NCBI GenBank assembly: GCA_030054095.1
Contig: JASGCO010000009.1
Coordinates: 1-64,000 of the forward strand
Length of the DNA: 64,000 bases
Origin: Sediminibacterium sp.
Lineage (GTDB): Bacteria; Bacteroidota; Bacteroidia; B-17B0; Aurantibacillaceae
Direction: 5' to 3'
Under the pieces are notes generated by a model, which was not told the DNA's origin, ran no database searches, and saw only the letters and a list, made by a program, of their open reading frames with translations. The translations under genes and the position numbers were made by a program. Shown in pieces: positions 25,118-34,271 of this stretch (its first letter is position 1; each line of letters starts with the position of its first letter).

Positions 25118-26194
25118 ATGCGCTTATTTGGAAAACTATCCGTTATTTTAGGAGTTCTGGTCTTTACCTCTGGTTTAGGTTATGCAATATGGCGCACACC
25201 GGGTTTTATGGGGACTCCCCCAGATGATGGAAATAAAGCCAAAGTCAAAACGCTGCGGCCCGACACCGCCGATCCATTACCCAAACCCGAAGAAATAAAA
25301 TCGTTATGTGAACAGGTTGTAGGTGTAAAAGATCCCGCAGATGGCAGTAGTTCTAACTTTGTATTTGATCAACAACTCTATAAATACCGTATTGCTGAAT
25401 TGCCACAGGTTAAATTTTGGCGACTGGTAATGAATACCTCGGAAGATAGTTGTGTAGTAAACTTTCATCACAACCGAACCATCATCCAGAAAATGAAAAC
25501 CGGTGACTGGAACGCGTTAAACGATTCAGTTAAAAAATGTACCCGCGATAGTATGCGTCTGGCATTTGGAGAAGATTCTACCTGTCGCGTATTGGTGACG
25601 GGTGGTAAACGTTTTTTCTATGCCTTTGACAAAGCCTTTGCCAATTTTGATCAGGGGATTAATTGTTTTGTCGCCAATGGGGTAGATCCCTGGTATGCAC
25701 AGGCCATTTTGCTTATTGAAAGTCCGAATAAATTACAAAAATCAAATGCCGGTGCTTACGGCCCTTTCCAATTAATGAAAGACGTGGCCCGTATGTTTGG
25801 CTTAAAAGTGAATCGTCATATTGACGAGCGTGCCGATTTTGAACGATCGGCCTATGCCGCATCGAGCCTTATCAAAAAAGTATGTATCCCGAAAGCGCAT
25901 AGTATTCTGGATTCTCTGGGCATTCAGGAACAACCCGAACAGGAATTATGGTTCCGTTTACTGGTCATGCACGTTTATCATGCCGGTGCAGGAAACGTTC
26001 GCAACGCGCTTTTCACCTTTCAGCCCAGTGAAGGCAACATGGATATGATTTATCAACTCTGGCAGGCTGAAACCAGTCGCTTTAAATCCGCGTCACAAAA
26101 TTATTCTCAATTGGTTTTGGCGGCCATGCTCGAGATGAATGACCGTTTAAAAAATAAGAATCTGCTTCATGAGCACGCGGCAAAACCGCATTAA
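25118..26194 (+). CDS. Lytic transglycosylase with SLT domain (MltD-like)
   Basis: 358 residues from ATG 25118; the frame is open to a TTG at 25025, but only 25118 gives an N-terminal signal or anchor (MRLFGKLSVILGVLVF). The SLT domain occupies about 180-340 with catalytic Glu201 in LLIESPNK, AYGPFQLMKDVARMFGLKV, and HVYHAGAGNVRNAL. It cleaves peptidoglycan strands in the periplasm, giving anhydromuropeptides. No LysM repeats are present, unlike classical MltD. It meets the convergent DUF1801 gene with a 4-base stop overlap. Confidence 0.85.
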   Translation: MRLFGKLSVILGVLVFTSGLGYAIWRTPGFMGTPPDDGNKAKVKTLRPDTADPLPKPEEIKSLCEQVVGVKDPADGSSSNFVFDQQLYKYRIAELPQVKFWRLVMNTSEDSCVVNFHHNRTIIQKMKTGDWNALNDSVKKCTRDSMRLAFGEDSTCRVLVTGGKRFFYAFDKAFANFDQGINCFVANGVDPWYAQAILLIESPNKLQKSNAGAYGPFQLMKDVARMFGLKVNRHIDERADFERSAYAASSLIKKVCIPKAHSILDSLGIQEQPEQELWFRLLVMHVYHAGAGNVRNALFTFQPSEGNMDMIYQLWQAETSRFKSASQNYSQLVLAAMLEMNDRLKNKNLLHEHAAKPH

Positions 26195-26583
26195 CGTGTT
26201 TTCTTTTTAAGCCCCAACTTTATCTTCGTCGCATTTTCTTTAATCCTGAACTTCACAATATCTTCTACCAGTTTTACAGGCAGCGCTTCCTCTAAGGGGA
26301 ACTGAACAGAACCCTTTCCTTGCTTATAAACAGACAGCGCCTTTTTAAATTTTTCGTGCCCGCTTGGCGTAGCGTAAAAACCGATGTGTTTGGCATAGCC
26401 TGCAAAATATACCAGAGGGCCGTTCAAATGATAAGCCGGCATGCCATAACTTATTTTTTCTTCCGCTTCAGGCGCCTCCTTCTTAATAATCTGACGCATC
26501 ATTATCAGGCGTTCCTGTACTACTTTTGGAAACATCGCAATGTATTCATCTACAGTTACAGGTACTGCTTTTCCTGTTTTCAT
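26191..26583 (-). CDS. DUF1801 (YdhG-like) protein
   Basis: 130 residues with the DUF1801 pattern: a starting helix, then EEKISYGMPAYHLNGPLVYFAGYAKHIGFY and PLEEALPVKLVEDIVKFRI in separate parts. Members include the frataxin-like iron chaperone fold; biochemical function in Bacteroidota is unknown. It is the last of three small leftward genes (27526 to 26191) spaced by about 10 bases, so they form one transcript. Confidence 0.82.
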   Translation of the reverse strand: MKTGKAVPVTVDEYIAMFPKVVQERLIMMRQIIKKEAPEAEEKISYGMPAYHLNGPLVYFAGYAKHIGFYATPSGHEKFKKALSVYKQGKGSVQFPLEEALPVKLVEDIVKFRIKENATKIKLGLKKKTR

Positions 26584-26593
26584 GATTATCAGA

Positions 26594-27016
26594 TTAAAGC
26601 GTTTCGGTATATGCCTTAAAATTATTCAATATGGCCTGCCAGCCCTGCTTCTGAAGTTCTTCCGGATTTTGCTGTTCCGCTTCAAAACATTCGGTAAGTT
26701 TAGTTTGTCCGTTTACACTATCAAAACTTACTTCAGACGTACGACCATCGTCCATGGTGTAATGAATCTGTTTTAATGGCGCTACTTTGGTATAATGACC
26801 ACTAAAATCAAAACTAAAACTCCCATCCTTAGCCGCCATGGTAGAAACAAAACGACCACCTTCCCGCAAATCATTCTCTGCTTTAGGGCAATGCCAGTCA
26901 GGCGATGCAAAATTCCAGTTTACAATATGTTGCGGCAACGTACGGGACTCCCATACCTTCTCAAGTGGGGCATTAATAACGCATTCCACCGTAATTTTTG
27001 TTTTTTTTGTTTCCAT
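26594..27016 (-). CDS. SRPBCC (AHSA1-type) domain protein
   Basis: 140 residues with the START/AHSA1 layout: ITVECVINAPLEKVWE, WNFASPDWHCP, LREGGRFVSTM and the closing helix ELQKQGWQAILNNFKAYTE. These proteins have a hydrophobic ligand cavity. The ligand is not known. Second gene of the trio with DUF1905/YdeI upstream and DUF1801 downstream, an arrangement often seen in Bacteroidota. Confidence 0.85.
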   Translation of the reverse strand: METKKTKITVECVINAPLEKVWESRTLPQHIVNWNFASPDWHCPKAENDLREGGRFVSTMAAKDGSFSFDFSGHYTKVAPLKQIHYTMDDGRTSEVSFDSVNGQTKLTECFEAEQQNPEELQKQGWQAILNNFKAYTETL

Positions 27017-27025
27017 ACTATTACA

Positions 27026-27526
27026 TTACTGATTTTTACTCAAATCCTTAGCATACAATTTCTGTCGTTTAGCCAAACGGTTAATGCTTTCCGCCATACG
27101 TTTAATACGGGTTTCTTCTTTTTTGGAAGAATAAATCCACTGTATATAAAATTTCTGTTCGCTTTCCGACAGTGAATTAAAAAATGCCTGCGCCACTACA
27201 TCTTCCTGCAAACACATTCTGAATTCTTCCGGAACATCCAGGGGTTCATTATCGGGATACAAAATAATCCGAACCGAATCTCCCTCCATCTTTTTAATTG
27301 CCTTCCGTATTTCTGCCTTAACAGGCAAAAACAACTGCCCGTTCCCCATAGGCATCAGGTGGTATTTCCGTATCTCATACCCATCAATGGTTCCTCTTAC
27401 CTTCACCCACCCGAATTTTCTGTCCTTATTTTTTGCTATTTCTGGTATCCGGGCAAACGTCCAACCTCCCTTTCCCTGAAATTTTTCAAGTAACACTGTT
27501 TTATCTAACAAAGGTTTCACCTGCAT
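27026..27526 (-). CDS. DUF1905 plus YdeI/OmpD-associated protein
   Basis: 166 residues in two parts. Residues 1-95 match DUF1905 (GGWTFARIP, KVRGTIDGYEIRKYHLMPMG, IRKAIKKMEGDSV). Residues 100-166 match the YdeI C-terminal segment (SESEQKFYIQWIYSSKKEETRIKRM). YdeI-type proteins have been linked to tolerance of cationic peptides, but the mechanism is unclear. It is the first gene of the trio; its start is ATG 27526. Confidence 0.8.
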   Translation of the reverse strand: MQVKPLLDKTVLLEKFQGKGGWTFARIPEIAKNKDRKFGWVKVRGTIDGYEIRKYHLMPMGNGQLFLPVKAEIRKAIKKMEGDSVRIILYPDNEPLDVPEEFRMCLQEDVVAQAFFNSLSESEQKFYIQWIYSSKKEETRIKRMAESINRLAKRQKLYAKDLSKNQ

Positions 27527-27753
27527 AAAGATAAGGCATTCGTCAGAAATGTGACGCGAAGTGTAAAAAAGAGTGCCACCCGTTCATTCTCTTAGGGGGG
27601 CTAAAACAAACGCATTAGTTTAGCTAACCGATCTTTAAAATACCTCACTACTCAAGCTGGATGAATTATCAAAACTAAATCCGGATATAAAATCACATAC
27701 CGTTTCTTAACACTTTATTAAAGATTTATCGTTTACACGCTACTGAAAAGGAG

Positions 27754-27761
27754 TACCTTTG
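27754..27761 (+). promoter_or_regulatory. -7 box of the SprB-repeat adhesin
   Basis: TACCTTTG fits TAnnTTTG and lies 37 bases before the ATG at 27799. The -33 element is not clear. Confidence 0.5.
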
Positions 27762-27798
27762 CATCGGCATTTCCCCTTTGGGAATAACACTTCAAAAC

Positions 27799-30700
27799 AT
27801 GAATGATAAGGTATTTCGTTTAGTCTTATTTTTCCTATTGTCGTTTTTGACAACAAAAAGTCAACAGTTGGTTTTAAACGAAGTGTCTCAGGGAGCATCG
27901 GGAGCAAAGGAGTATGTAGAACTGGTGGTAGCCGGTACACCTTCCTGTACAGGAAACAACAGCATGGATCTCCGCAATTACATTCTCGATGACAATAACG
28001 GGAGTTTTGCCACAGGGGGCGGTGTTGGCATTGCCATGGGGTGTGTGCGACTTAAAAATATTCCCTTCTGGGCTGCTGTTCCCTACGGTACTATCCTTCT
28101 GATTTATAACGATTCGGACCTTAACCCTCTTGTTCCCGCTCAGGATCTATCAATAAATGATGGTAATTGCCGACTGGTGATCCCCATCAGTAATTGCACC
28201 TTACTGGAACGGTTTCTTACACAACCGGCTGCCGGAAATGCCACCTATCCAACCAGTGGTTACACCAATTGTGGCGGAAACTGGGCCGAAATCAGTATGG
28301 CTAACGGCGGCGATTCATTTCAAACCGTCACGCCCGCAGGAGGACTCGTTCATGCTGTGAGTTGGGGAAACAACACCACCGGAACTATTATTTACTTTGC
28401 AGGCTCTGCCGGCAGTAATGTTATTTTCAACGCTAATACGGCTAATACTAACCCCGCGAATCAGGCAAACTGGACAATGAACGCGGTAGCAGGAAATGAA
28501 ACCCCGGGAGCTGCTAATAACGCGGCCAATGCGTCCTGGATCAGCAGTATGAATAACAATTGTACTATTATTACGCCATTCAGTATTTCCACAAGTTTTA
28601 CCAACGCGGCCTGTATCTGCAACGGTGCAGCGGCCATTAACGCCACCGGCGCCATAGCGCCCTACACCTACACCTGGTTCCCAGGCGGCAGTAATGCCTC
28701 TTCGGTAAGTAACCTGTGTGCCGGGATTTACACCGTAAACGCGCTTTCATCTAACAGTTGCCTACTAACCACTACTGTGGCGATTACAGCCGCACCAGCC
28801 TTATCACTAAGTATAGCTTCCTCAAGCGTATCGTGTTTTGGAAACGCCAGCGGCAGTGCTTCAGTAACCGTTTCGGGGGGCACTCCTCCCTACTCTTACA
28901 CCTGGTCGCCGGGTAACGGACATGCCGCTACCATTTCGAATGTAGTTGCGGGCACCTATTCTGTTGACGTTTCCAGCGCCAATAATTGCACCGCGCAGGC
29001 TATAGCCATTATTCAGCAACCAGCGGCTTCGTTGCAAGCAGTGGCCAGTATAACAAATATTGCCTGTGCTAATTTAAGCGGAGGCGCTATTGCCCTTACC
29101 GTCAGCGGCGGCACAGGACCTTACCAGTATAGTTGGAGCCCTTTAGCGGGCAGTAATGCGCAGGTAACCAATCTTACAGCGGGGAGTTATACTTCCGTTA
29201 TAACCGATGCCAACAATTGCCAATTGAGTCTTACCCACTCCGTTGCTCCCTCAACAGGTTCTCTGATTGTAAACGTAACTACCACGCCAGTTTCCTGCTT
29301 TGGATACACTAACGGTTCTGCTACCCTTATCCCTGTTGGCGGAAATGCCCCTTACACCTATAACTGGCTGCCTTCCGTAAGCTCTTCATCTGTAGCGTCT
29401 AATCTGGCATCCGGCACATATACCGTTACTATAATGGACAGTGGTGGCTGCCAGCGTACACTCACTGTTTCGGTTACCCAACCAACAGCTTCACTTTCGG
29501 TAAACATGTCGTTAACACCCGCTTCATGCTCAGGCCCCGCTCAGGCTTCCGCTACAATTACCGCAAACGGCGGCACAGCACCTTATAGTTACACATGGCT
29601 CCCATCCGGAGGCGCTGCGTCTGTTAGTACCGGGTTGCTGCCCGGAAACTACACCGTTGTGGTGAGTGACGTCAATGCGTGTCAGCAAACTCATACAGTA
29701 ACCATCAATACTCCTAATATTCCCAACGCCTCTGTTTCAAGTACGTCTGTTTTTTGTTTTGGCAGCAGCAACGGATCCGCTACAGTAAGCGCAAGTGGCG
29801 GAACAACGCCTTATACGTTTAACTGGGGCGCGCTAAACAGTAATGGGACAAGCGTTTCTAATCTTTTAGCCGGAAACTATACGGTAGTTGTAACTGATTT
29901 TTCTGGCTGCGCTGTAAACGTTCCGTTTAGCATTCTGCAACCAGCGGCGTTAAATCCGATCATGAATTTCACCCATGCCGGATGCACAAACAGCACAGGC
30001 GGTTCTGCTCAGGTAAGCGTAACCGGAGGAACAGCTCCTTACAGTTATAACTGGAATCCCGGCGGATCGGTCAATTCGTTTATTACTAACCTGAGCGCCG
30101 GCAATTACTCTGTGGTTATTACAGACGCTAATAATTGTACTGGTACCGCTTCTGTTTCCATTCAGAGTCCATCGCCTTTTACACTTCAACCTTTAAGCAG
30201 CTCTACCATTTGCAATGGCGCTTCGGTTACCTTATCAGCAAGCGTTACTTCCCCTTCATTAAGCGTCATGCAATATACCTGGCTTCCTTCTGGCGGCAAC
30301 CTTTCCTCTGCAACCGTTTCCCCGATTTCTACTACTGTTTATACCCTTATGGCATTTGACGGTTGTGTTACCAAAACTACAAACGCCGTGGTAACTATTG
30401 AAGCAAAACCGCAGGTTGGCAATTTGCCTTCTAACGAGGGCTGCATGCCTGTTTGTGTATCCTATAATGGGCCTTCTGCTCTGCTTAGTACTCCTTTAAC
30501 TCCGGTTTCTAAGTGGGTATGGACTTTTAGTAACGGGCCAATCATCAACAGTTCACATCCTTCGCTCTGTTTTCAGTCTGCCGGAAACTACACAGCTGCA
30601 CTAACGCTTGAAACGGAAACAGGCTGCAGGTACACCTATCCATCTGTTGCCACTATTACCGTATTACAAAAACCATTCGCCGATTTTAGTTCTAATATCA

Positions 30701-31194
30701 GCTATACTACCACCGAATACGAGGCAAATTTTATACTAACCAATCAATCACGCTATACCGACAGTTTAGTATGGTTTGCGCCTGAATTACCACAATACGG
30801 CAACACACTTAATTTTAATGCCCCCGGACCAGGCGTTTATCCGGTTTCCGTTCGCGCCTTTAATACCAATGGCTGCAGCGATACACTCACCAGGTTTCTG
30901 ATAGTGGAACCTGAATTTACCCTTTTTGCACCCAACGCCCTTTATCTTGGCCCCAACGCAGTTACTAAAGTGTTTTTAGCCAAAGGAACAGGATGGGACG
31001 TTACAACATTTCAAATGCGGATATACAACCGATGGGGACAGGAAGTATACAGTACTACGGATTATACGTCGGGATGGGATGGCAGTTATGGCGGTGTTCC
31101 TGTAAAAGACGAGGTGTATGTCTGGAAAATAGATGTATCTGATCTTCATAAAAAGGCTTACCATTATACCGGACATCTGACGATTATTCACTAA
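27799..31194 (+). CDS. SprB-repeat surface adhesin with lamin-tail-like and CHU_C domains
   Basis: 1131 residues from ATG 27799 (a TTG seven codons earlier is an alternative). Signal peptide (cleavage near TTKSQQ), then a lamin-tail-like domain (LNEVSQGASGAKEYVELVV, LRNYILDDNNG) to about residue 260. Seven tandem SprB repeats of about 75 residues follow (28594-30180), each with the core GGTxPYxYxW and AGxYxVxVxDxxxC. Then comes one Ig-like unit, a PKD-like domain (KWVWTFSNG) and a C-terminal CHU_C domain with MRIYNRWGQEVY and WDGSYGG. It is exported by T9SS to the surface, with roles in adhesion or gliding. Confidence 0.9.
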   Translation: MNDKVFRLVLFFLLSFLTTKSQQLVLNEVSQGASGAKEYVELVVAGTPSCTGNNSMDLRNYILDDNNGSFATGGGVGIAMGCVRLKNIPFWAAVPYGTILLIYNDSDLNPLVPAQDLSINDGNCRLVIPISNCTLLERFLTQPAAGNATYPTSGYTNCGGNWAEISMANGGDSFQTVTPAGGLVHAVSWGNNTTGTIIYFAGSAGSNVIFNANTANTNPANQANWTMNAVAGNETPGAANNAANASWISSMNNNCTIITPFSISTSFTNAACICNGAAAINATGAIAPYTYTWFPGGSNASSVSNLCAGIYTVNALSSNSCLLTTTVAITAAPALSLSIASSSVSCFGNASGSASVTVSGGTPPYSYTWSPGNGHAATISNVVAGTYSVDVSSANNCTAQAIAIIQQPAASLQAVASITNIACANLSGGAIALTVSGGTGPYQYSWSPLAGSNAQVTNLTAGSYTSVITDANNCQLSLTHSVAPSTGSLIVNVTTTPVSCFGYTNGSATLIPVGGNAPYTYNWLPSVSSSSVASNLASGTYTVTIMDSGGCQRTLTVSVTQPTASLSVNMSLTPASCSGPAQASATITANGGTAPYSYTWLPSGGAASVSTGLLPGNYTVVVSDVNACQQTHTVTINTPNIPNASVSSTSVFCFGSSNGSATVSASGGTTPYTFNWGALNSNGTSVSNLLAGNYTVVVTDFSGCAVNVPFSILQPAALNPIMNFTHAGCTNSTGGSAQVSVTGGTAPYSYNWNPGGSVNSFITNLSAGNYSVVITDANNCTGTASVSIQSPSPFTLQPLSSSTICNGASVTLSASVTSPSLSVMQYTWLPSGGNLSSATVSPISTTVYTLMAFDGCVTKTTNAVVTIEAKPQVGNLPSNEGCMPVCVSYNGPSALLSTPLTPVSKWVWTFSNGPIINSSHPSLCFQSAGNYTAALTLETETGCRYTYPSVATITVLQKPFADFSSNISYTTTEYEANFILTNQSRYTDSLVWFAPELPQYGNTLNFNAPGPGVYPVSVRAFNTNGCSDTLTRFLIVEPEFTLFAPNALYLGPNAVTKVFLAKGTGWDVTTFQMRIYNRWGQEVYSTTDYTSGWDGSYGGVPVKDEVYVWKIDVSDLHKKAYHYTGHLTIIH

Positions 31195-31227
31195 TACAGA
31201 TTCAAAAATTGTGAGTAATTTCGCAGT

Positions 31228-31854
31228 ATGTTTTTGGGTTTGTTTACATTAGTTTCTTCACTCACTTCAGTGCTTAATCCAATTGGTGCAATACCAATGT
31301 TTGTTTCGTTTACTGCTAACCGAACAGAGGCCGAACGTCAGAAGATTGCCCTGAAATGTTCCATGTATGTGTTTTTTATCCTCATCATTTCCTTTCTGGC
31401 AGGGAAGTATATCCTCGATTTTTTTGGCATTTCGTTAAATAGTATGAAGATTGGGGGCGGTTTAATTTTATTACTGAGCGGAACGGCCTACCTCAGTGCC
31501 AAAAACGAAACCCACAAAGGGATTAGCCGGAAAATTAAAATTGAGGCTACAGAAAAAGAAGATATTTCATTTACCCCATTAGCCATGCCGCTATTGGCTG
31601 GTCCCGGAAGTATGTCGTATCTTATCTCTATGAATACTACCGAATTAAACTGGCAGAATATTTTAACGGTAAGTGCTGCTATTTTACTGGTATGCCTCTT
31701 AACATTTATACTTCTGTATTCGTCGCGTTACTTTGTAAAACTGTTCAGTAATGCTGGTCTGGTGGCTCTTTCCCGTATCATGGGTTTTTTTGTACTCTGT
31801 CTGGGTGTAGAACTAATCACGGTTGGCTTACGTAACTTTATTGCCACACTCTAA
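31228..31854 (+). CDS. MarC family integral membrane protein
   Basis: 208 residues with six hydrophobic segments and the MarC signatures: NPIGAIPMFVSFTANRT near the N-terminus, FFGISLNSMKIGGGLILLLSG (split over helix 3) and PLAMPLLAGPGSMS. The family is a set of inner-membrane proteins proposed to transport small molecules. It was once linked to multiple antibiotic resistance, but this was not confirmed. It lies 33 bases after the adhesin gene. Confidence 0.88.
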   Translation: MFLGLFTLVSSLTSVLNPIGAIPMFVSFTANRTEAERQKIALKCSMYVFFILIISFLAGKYILDFFGISLNSMKIGGGLILLLSGTAYLSAKNETHKGISRKIKIEATEKEDISFTPLAMPLLAGPGSMSYLISMNTTELNWQNILTVSAAILLVCLLTFILLYSSRYFVKLFSNAGLVALSRIMGFFVLCLGVELITVGLRNFIATL

Positions 31855-31890
31855 GTCTTTAACTGATGCTTACTCTATCTGATTTTGCTT

Positions 31891-32913
31891 TTATTTCCTG
31901 AATCGCCGTATAAGGCATTTTACAATCAGCTTAAAATGTCCGCTTAAACGAAGCGACTGACCTGCTCTAAGATTCGATTTTAAATAGTTGTTATACGCTT
32001 TTAAACCCAGATTACTGTATCCGCAACTGTCTATCCAAAATTTATGTAATACCTTTCTGAAAGCCTCTTCCTTCATCCATTTTACAGATAGATTTTGCTG
32101 TTTCAATTGCAACAACCACGCCTCTATCTCATTTAACTGTTGCGAACTGGTAATAAAAACATTATTTCCGATACTATTATGCACTTGTAATTGTTTTTCG
32201 GAAAAACAAAAGCCCAACTTCTCCAAAAACTGCTTCCTCAGCGTATTACTGTTTTTCAATTGTGTTTCACGATGCAACACACTTACCTGTTGCGCATGCG
32301 ACCGGTACTTTAAAAGTGGTTCCGGCACATTATGGAACGAGCCCAGAAAAGACAAGTCCATCCATAAACCGTAATCTTCCACATGCTGACTACCGGCATT
32401 ATACTGTATAGTTCCGTTTGAAAACACATTCCGCATCATCACTACCGGATGGCAGAAGCACGTGGCAAATAATAACATGGCCTTTAACTCATCCGATCCT
32501 GTTTCCGTATAAACTCTTGTTAACGCCTGTTGCCCATCCCATCCAAAATGATCGCACGACACCACTACCGCATCAGGGTACTGTTTAAACAACTGTATTT
32601 GTTTTTCAAAACGTTGTGGCAGCGATACATCATCGGCATCCATACGGGCAATGTACTGTCCTTTGGCCATTGCCAATCCTTTGTTCAGCGTAGCAATTAA
32701 CCCCATATTGGTTTCATTGCGGATATACACGACACGGGCATCATTAAACCGGAGGCATTTCTGTTCCGAATCATCGGTACTACCATCATTGATCAGTAAC
32801 AACTCAAAATTACCGTAGGTTTGATCCAATATACTTTGTACCGCTTCTTCTACATAAGCAGAGGCATTGTACACCGGCAAGATGACAGATATGTCCGGAT
32901 TTGAATGTGCCAC
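31891..32913 (-). CDS. Family 2 glycosyltransferase
   Basis: 340 residues with a GT-A fold: ISVILPVYNASAYVEEAVQSIL, LLINDGSTDDS and the DXD motif MDADD near residue 92. A C-terminal extension of about 120 residues (210-340) is helical and basic, ending in LIRRFRK, which may contact the membrane. It transfers a sugar from a nucleotide donor, probably in surface polysaccharide or glycoprotein synthesis. No other polysaccharide gene is nearby, so the product cannot be named. Confidence 0.88.
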   Translation of the reverse strand: MAHSNPDISVILPVYNASAYVEEAVQSILDQTYGNFELLLINDGSTDDSEQKCLRFNDARVVYIRNETNMGLIATLNKGLAMAKGQYIARMDADDVSLPQRFEKQIQLFKQYPDAVVVSCDHFGWDGQQALTRVYTETGSDELKAMLLFATCFCHPVVMMRNVFSNGTIQYNAGSQHVEDYGLWMDLSFLGSFHNVPEPLLKYRSHAQQVSVLHRETQLKNSNTLRKQFLEKLGFCFSEKQLQVHNSIGNNVFITSSQQLNEIEAWLLQLKQQNLSVKWMKEEAFRKVLHKFWIDSCGYSNLGLKAYNNYLKSNLRAGQSLRLSGHFKLIVKCLIRRFRK

Positions 32914-32933
32914 TTTAAAATGTCTTGTAATGA

Positions 32934-32960
32934 AAAAGGGTAGTTTAAAGCTACCCTTTT
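32934..32960 (-). terminator. Rho-independent terminator of odhAB
   Basis: AAAAGGGTAG (32934-32943) pairs with CTACCCTTTT (32951-32960) around a 7-base loop. On the minus strand it is followed by a T tract and lies 21 bases after the odhB stop. Confidence 0.82.
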
Positions 32961-32980
32961 ATCTGTATTCTACTAATATA

Positions 32981-34237
32981 CTATAATCCCAATAAAACCT
33001 CTTCCGGCAGTTTACCACCAAACAGTAAACGATGCGGATTTTCGAGCATTTCCTTAACACGTACCAGGAAGCCTACACTCTCACGACCATCAATAATCCG
33101 GTGATCGTAACTCAGTGCCACATACATCACCGGGCGGATTTCTACTTTTCCGTTAACCGCAACCGGGCGCTCCACTACATTATGCATTCCCAGAATCGCA
33201 CTTTGCGGCGGATTAATAATCGGAGTAGAAAGCATTGAACCAAACACACCACCATTCGTTATAGTGAAAGTTCCTCCTTCCATATCCGGGATCGTTAATT
33301 TTCCATCGCGGGCTTTAATAGCTAGGTCTTTAATTCCCTTTTCGATTTCAGCCAGACTCATCAGTTCGGCATTGCGTAATACTGGCACCATCAATCCCTT
33401 TGGCGCGCTTACCGCAATACCAATATCACAGTACTTGTTATAAACGATCTCTTCGCCGTCAATCATCGCGTTTACAGCAGGTACATGATACAAAGCTTCG
33501 CACACCGCCTTGGTAAAGAAACTCATGAAGCCAATATTAGTACCATATACTTCCTTAAACTTATCTTTATAACGCGCGCGTATATCGTAAATGGCACTCA
33601 TGTCCACTTCATTGAATGTGGTTAACATGGCGGTTTCGTTTTTCACACTCACCAAACGCTTGGCTACTGTTTTACGCAAAGAGGTCATTTTTACCTTTTC
33701 TTTATTGCGTCCGCCCTGCCATGAATTACTGATCACCTGAGCGGCAGTAGGGAAACCATTCGATAACGCCTGCAATACATCCTGTTTGGTAATACGTCCG
33801 TCTTTACCGGTACCGTTAATCTGACCAGCCTTAATGTTATTTTCGGCCATTAGCTTAGCTGCTGCTACACTTGGTGTTCCGGTAGCATAGGTCGCATTTG
33901 TAGTTGCCGGAGCAACTGCAGTTTCCTTTTTCGGTTCTTCCTTTTTAGCGTCTGCTTTTACTTCCACTTTAGGCGTTTCTGTTTTAGCTTCCGGTTTAAA
34001 AGACGTATCAATTTTTACTACTACATCGCCCACCTTTACCGTATCGCCTTCAGCAGCCAGGATTTCAATTTTTCCGCTGTCTTCGGCGTTTAATGTTAGC
34101 GTTGCCTTATCCGAATCAATCTCTGCCAGCACCTCGTCTTTTTCTACCACATCGCCGCTTTGTTTTACCCAGCGGGCTATCACTACTTCGGTTATAGATT
34201 CTCCCGGACTTGGTACTTTTAATTCTACAATTGCCAT
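32981..34237 (-). CDS. odhB: Dihydrolipoamide succinyltransferase (E2 of oxoglutarate dehydrogenase)
   Basis: 418 residues. The N-terminal lipoyl domain carries the lipoylated lysine K44 in [12 protein letters not shown] Lys/Glu/Pro/Ala linker (80-118) leads to the peripheral subunit-binding domain ([22 protein letters not shown]), then the catalytic domain with [10 protein letters not shown], whose His and Asp are the acyltransferase residues. It moves the succinyl group to CoA in the TCA cycle. It follows the E1 gene by 34 bases and ends at a terminator, so the operon is odhA-odhB; the E3 gene is elsewhere. Confidence 0.95.
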   Translation of the reverse strand: MAIVELKVPSPGESITEVVIARWVKQSGDVVEKDEVLAEIDSDKATLTLNAEDSGKIEILAAEGDTVKVGDVVVKIDTSFKPEAKTETPKVEVKADAKKEEPKKETAVAPATTNATYATGTPSVAAAKLMAENNIKAGQINGTGKDGRITKQDVLQALSNGFPTAAQVISNSWQGGRNKEKVKMTSLRKTVAKRLVSVKNETAMLTTFNEVDMSAIYDIRARYKDKFKEVYGTNIGFMSFFTKAVCEALYHVPAVNAMIDGEEIVYNKYCDIGIAVSAPKGLMVPVLRNAELMSLAEIEKGIKDLAIKARDGKLTIPDMEGGTFTITNGGVFGSMLSTPIINPPQSAILGMHNVVERPVAVNGKVEIRPVMYVALSYDHRIIDGRESVGFLVRVKEMLENPHRLLFGGKLPEEVLLGL

Positions 34238-34271
34238 AATCTTAGATTTATAATGGGTTTTTAATTTACTG

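Noticed and set aside
28594..30180. CRISPR or satellite repeat inside the adhesin
   Set aside because: The periodicity is at protein level (75-residue SprB repeats) with divergent DNA.
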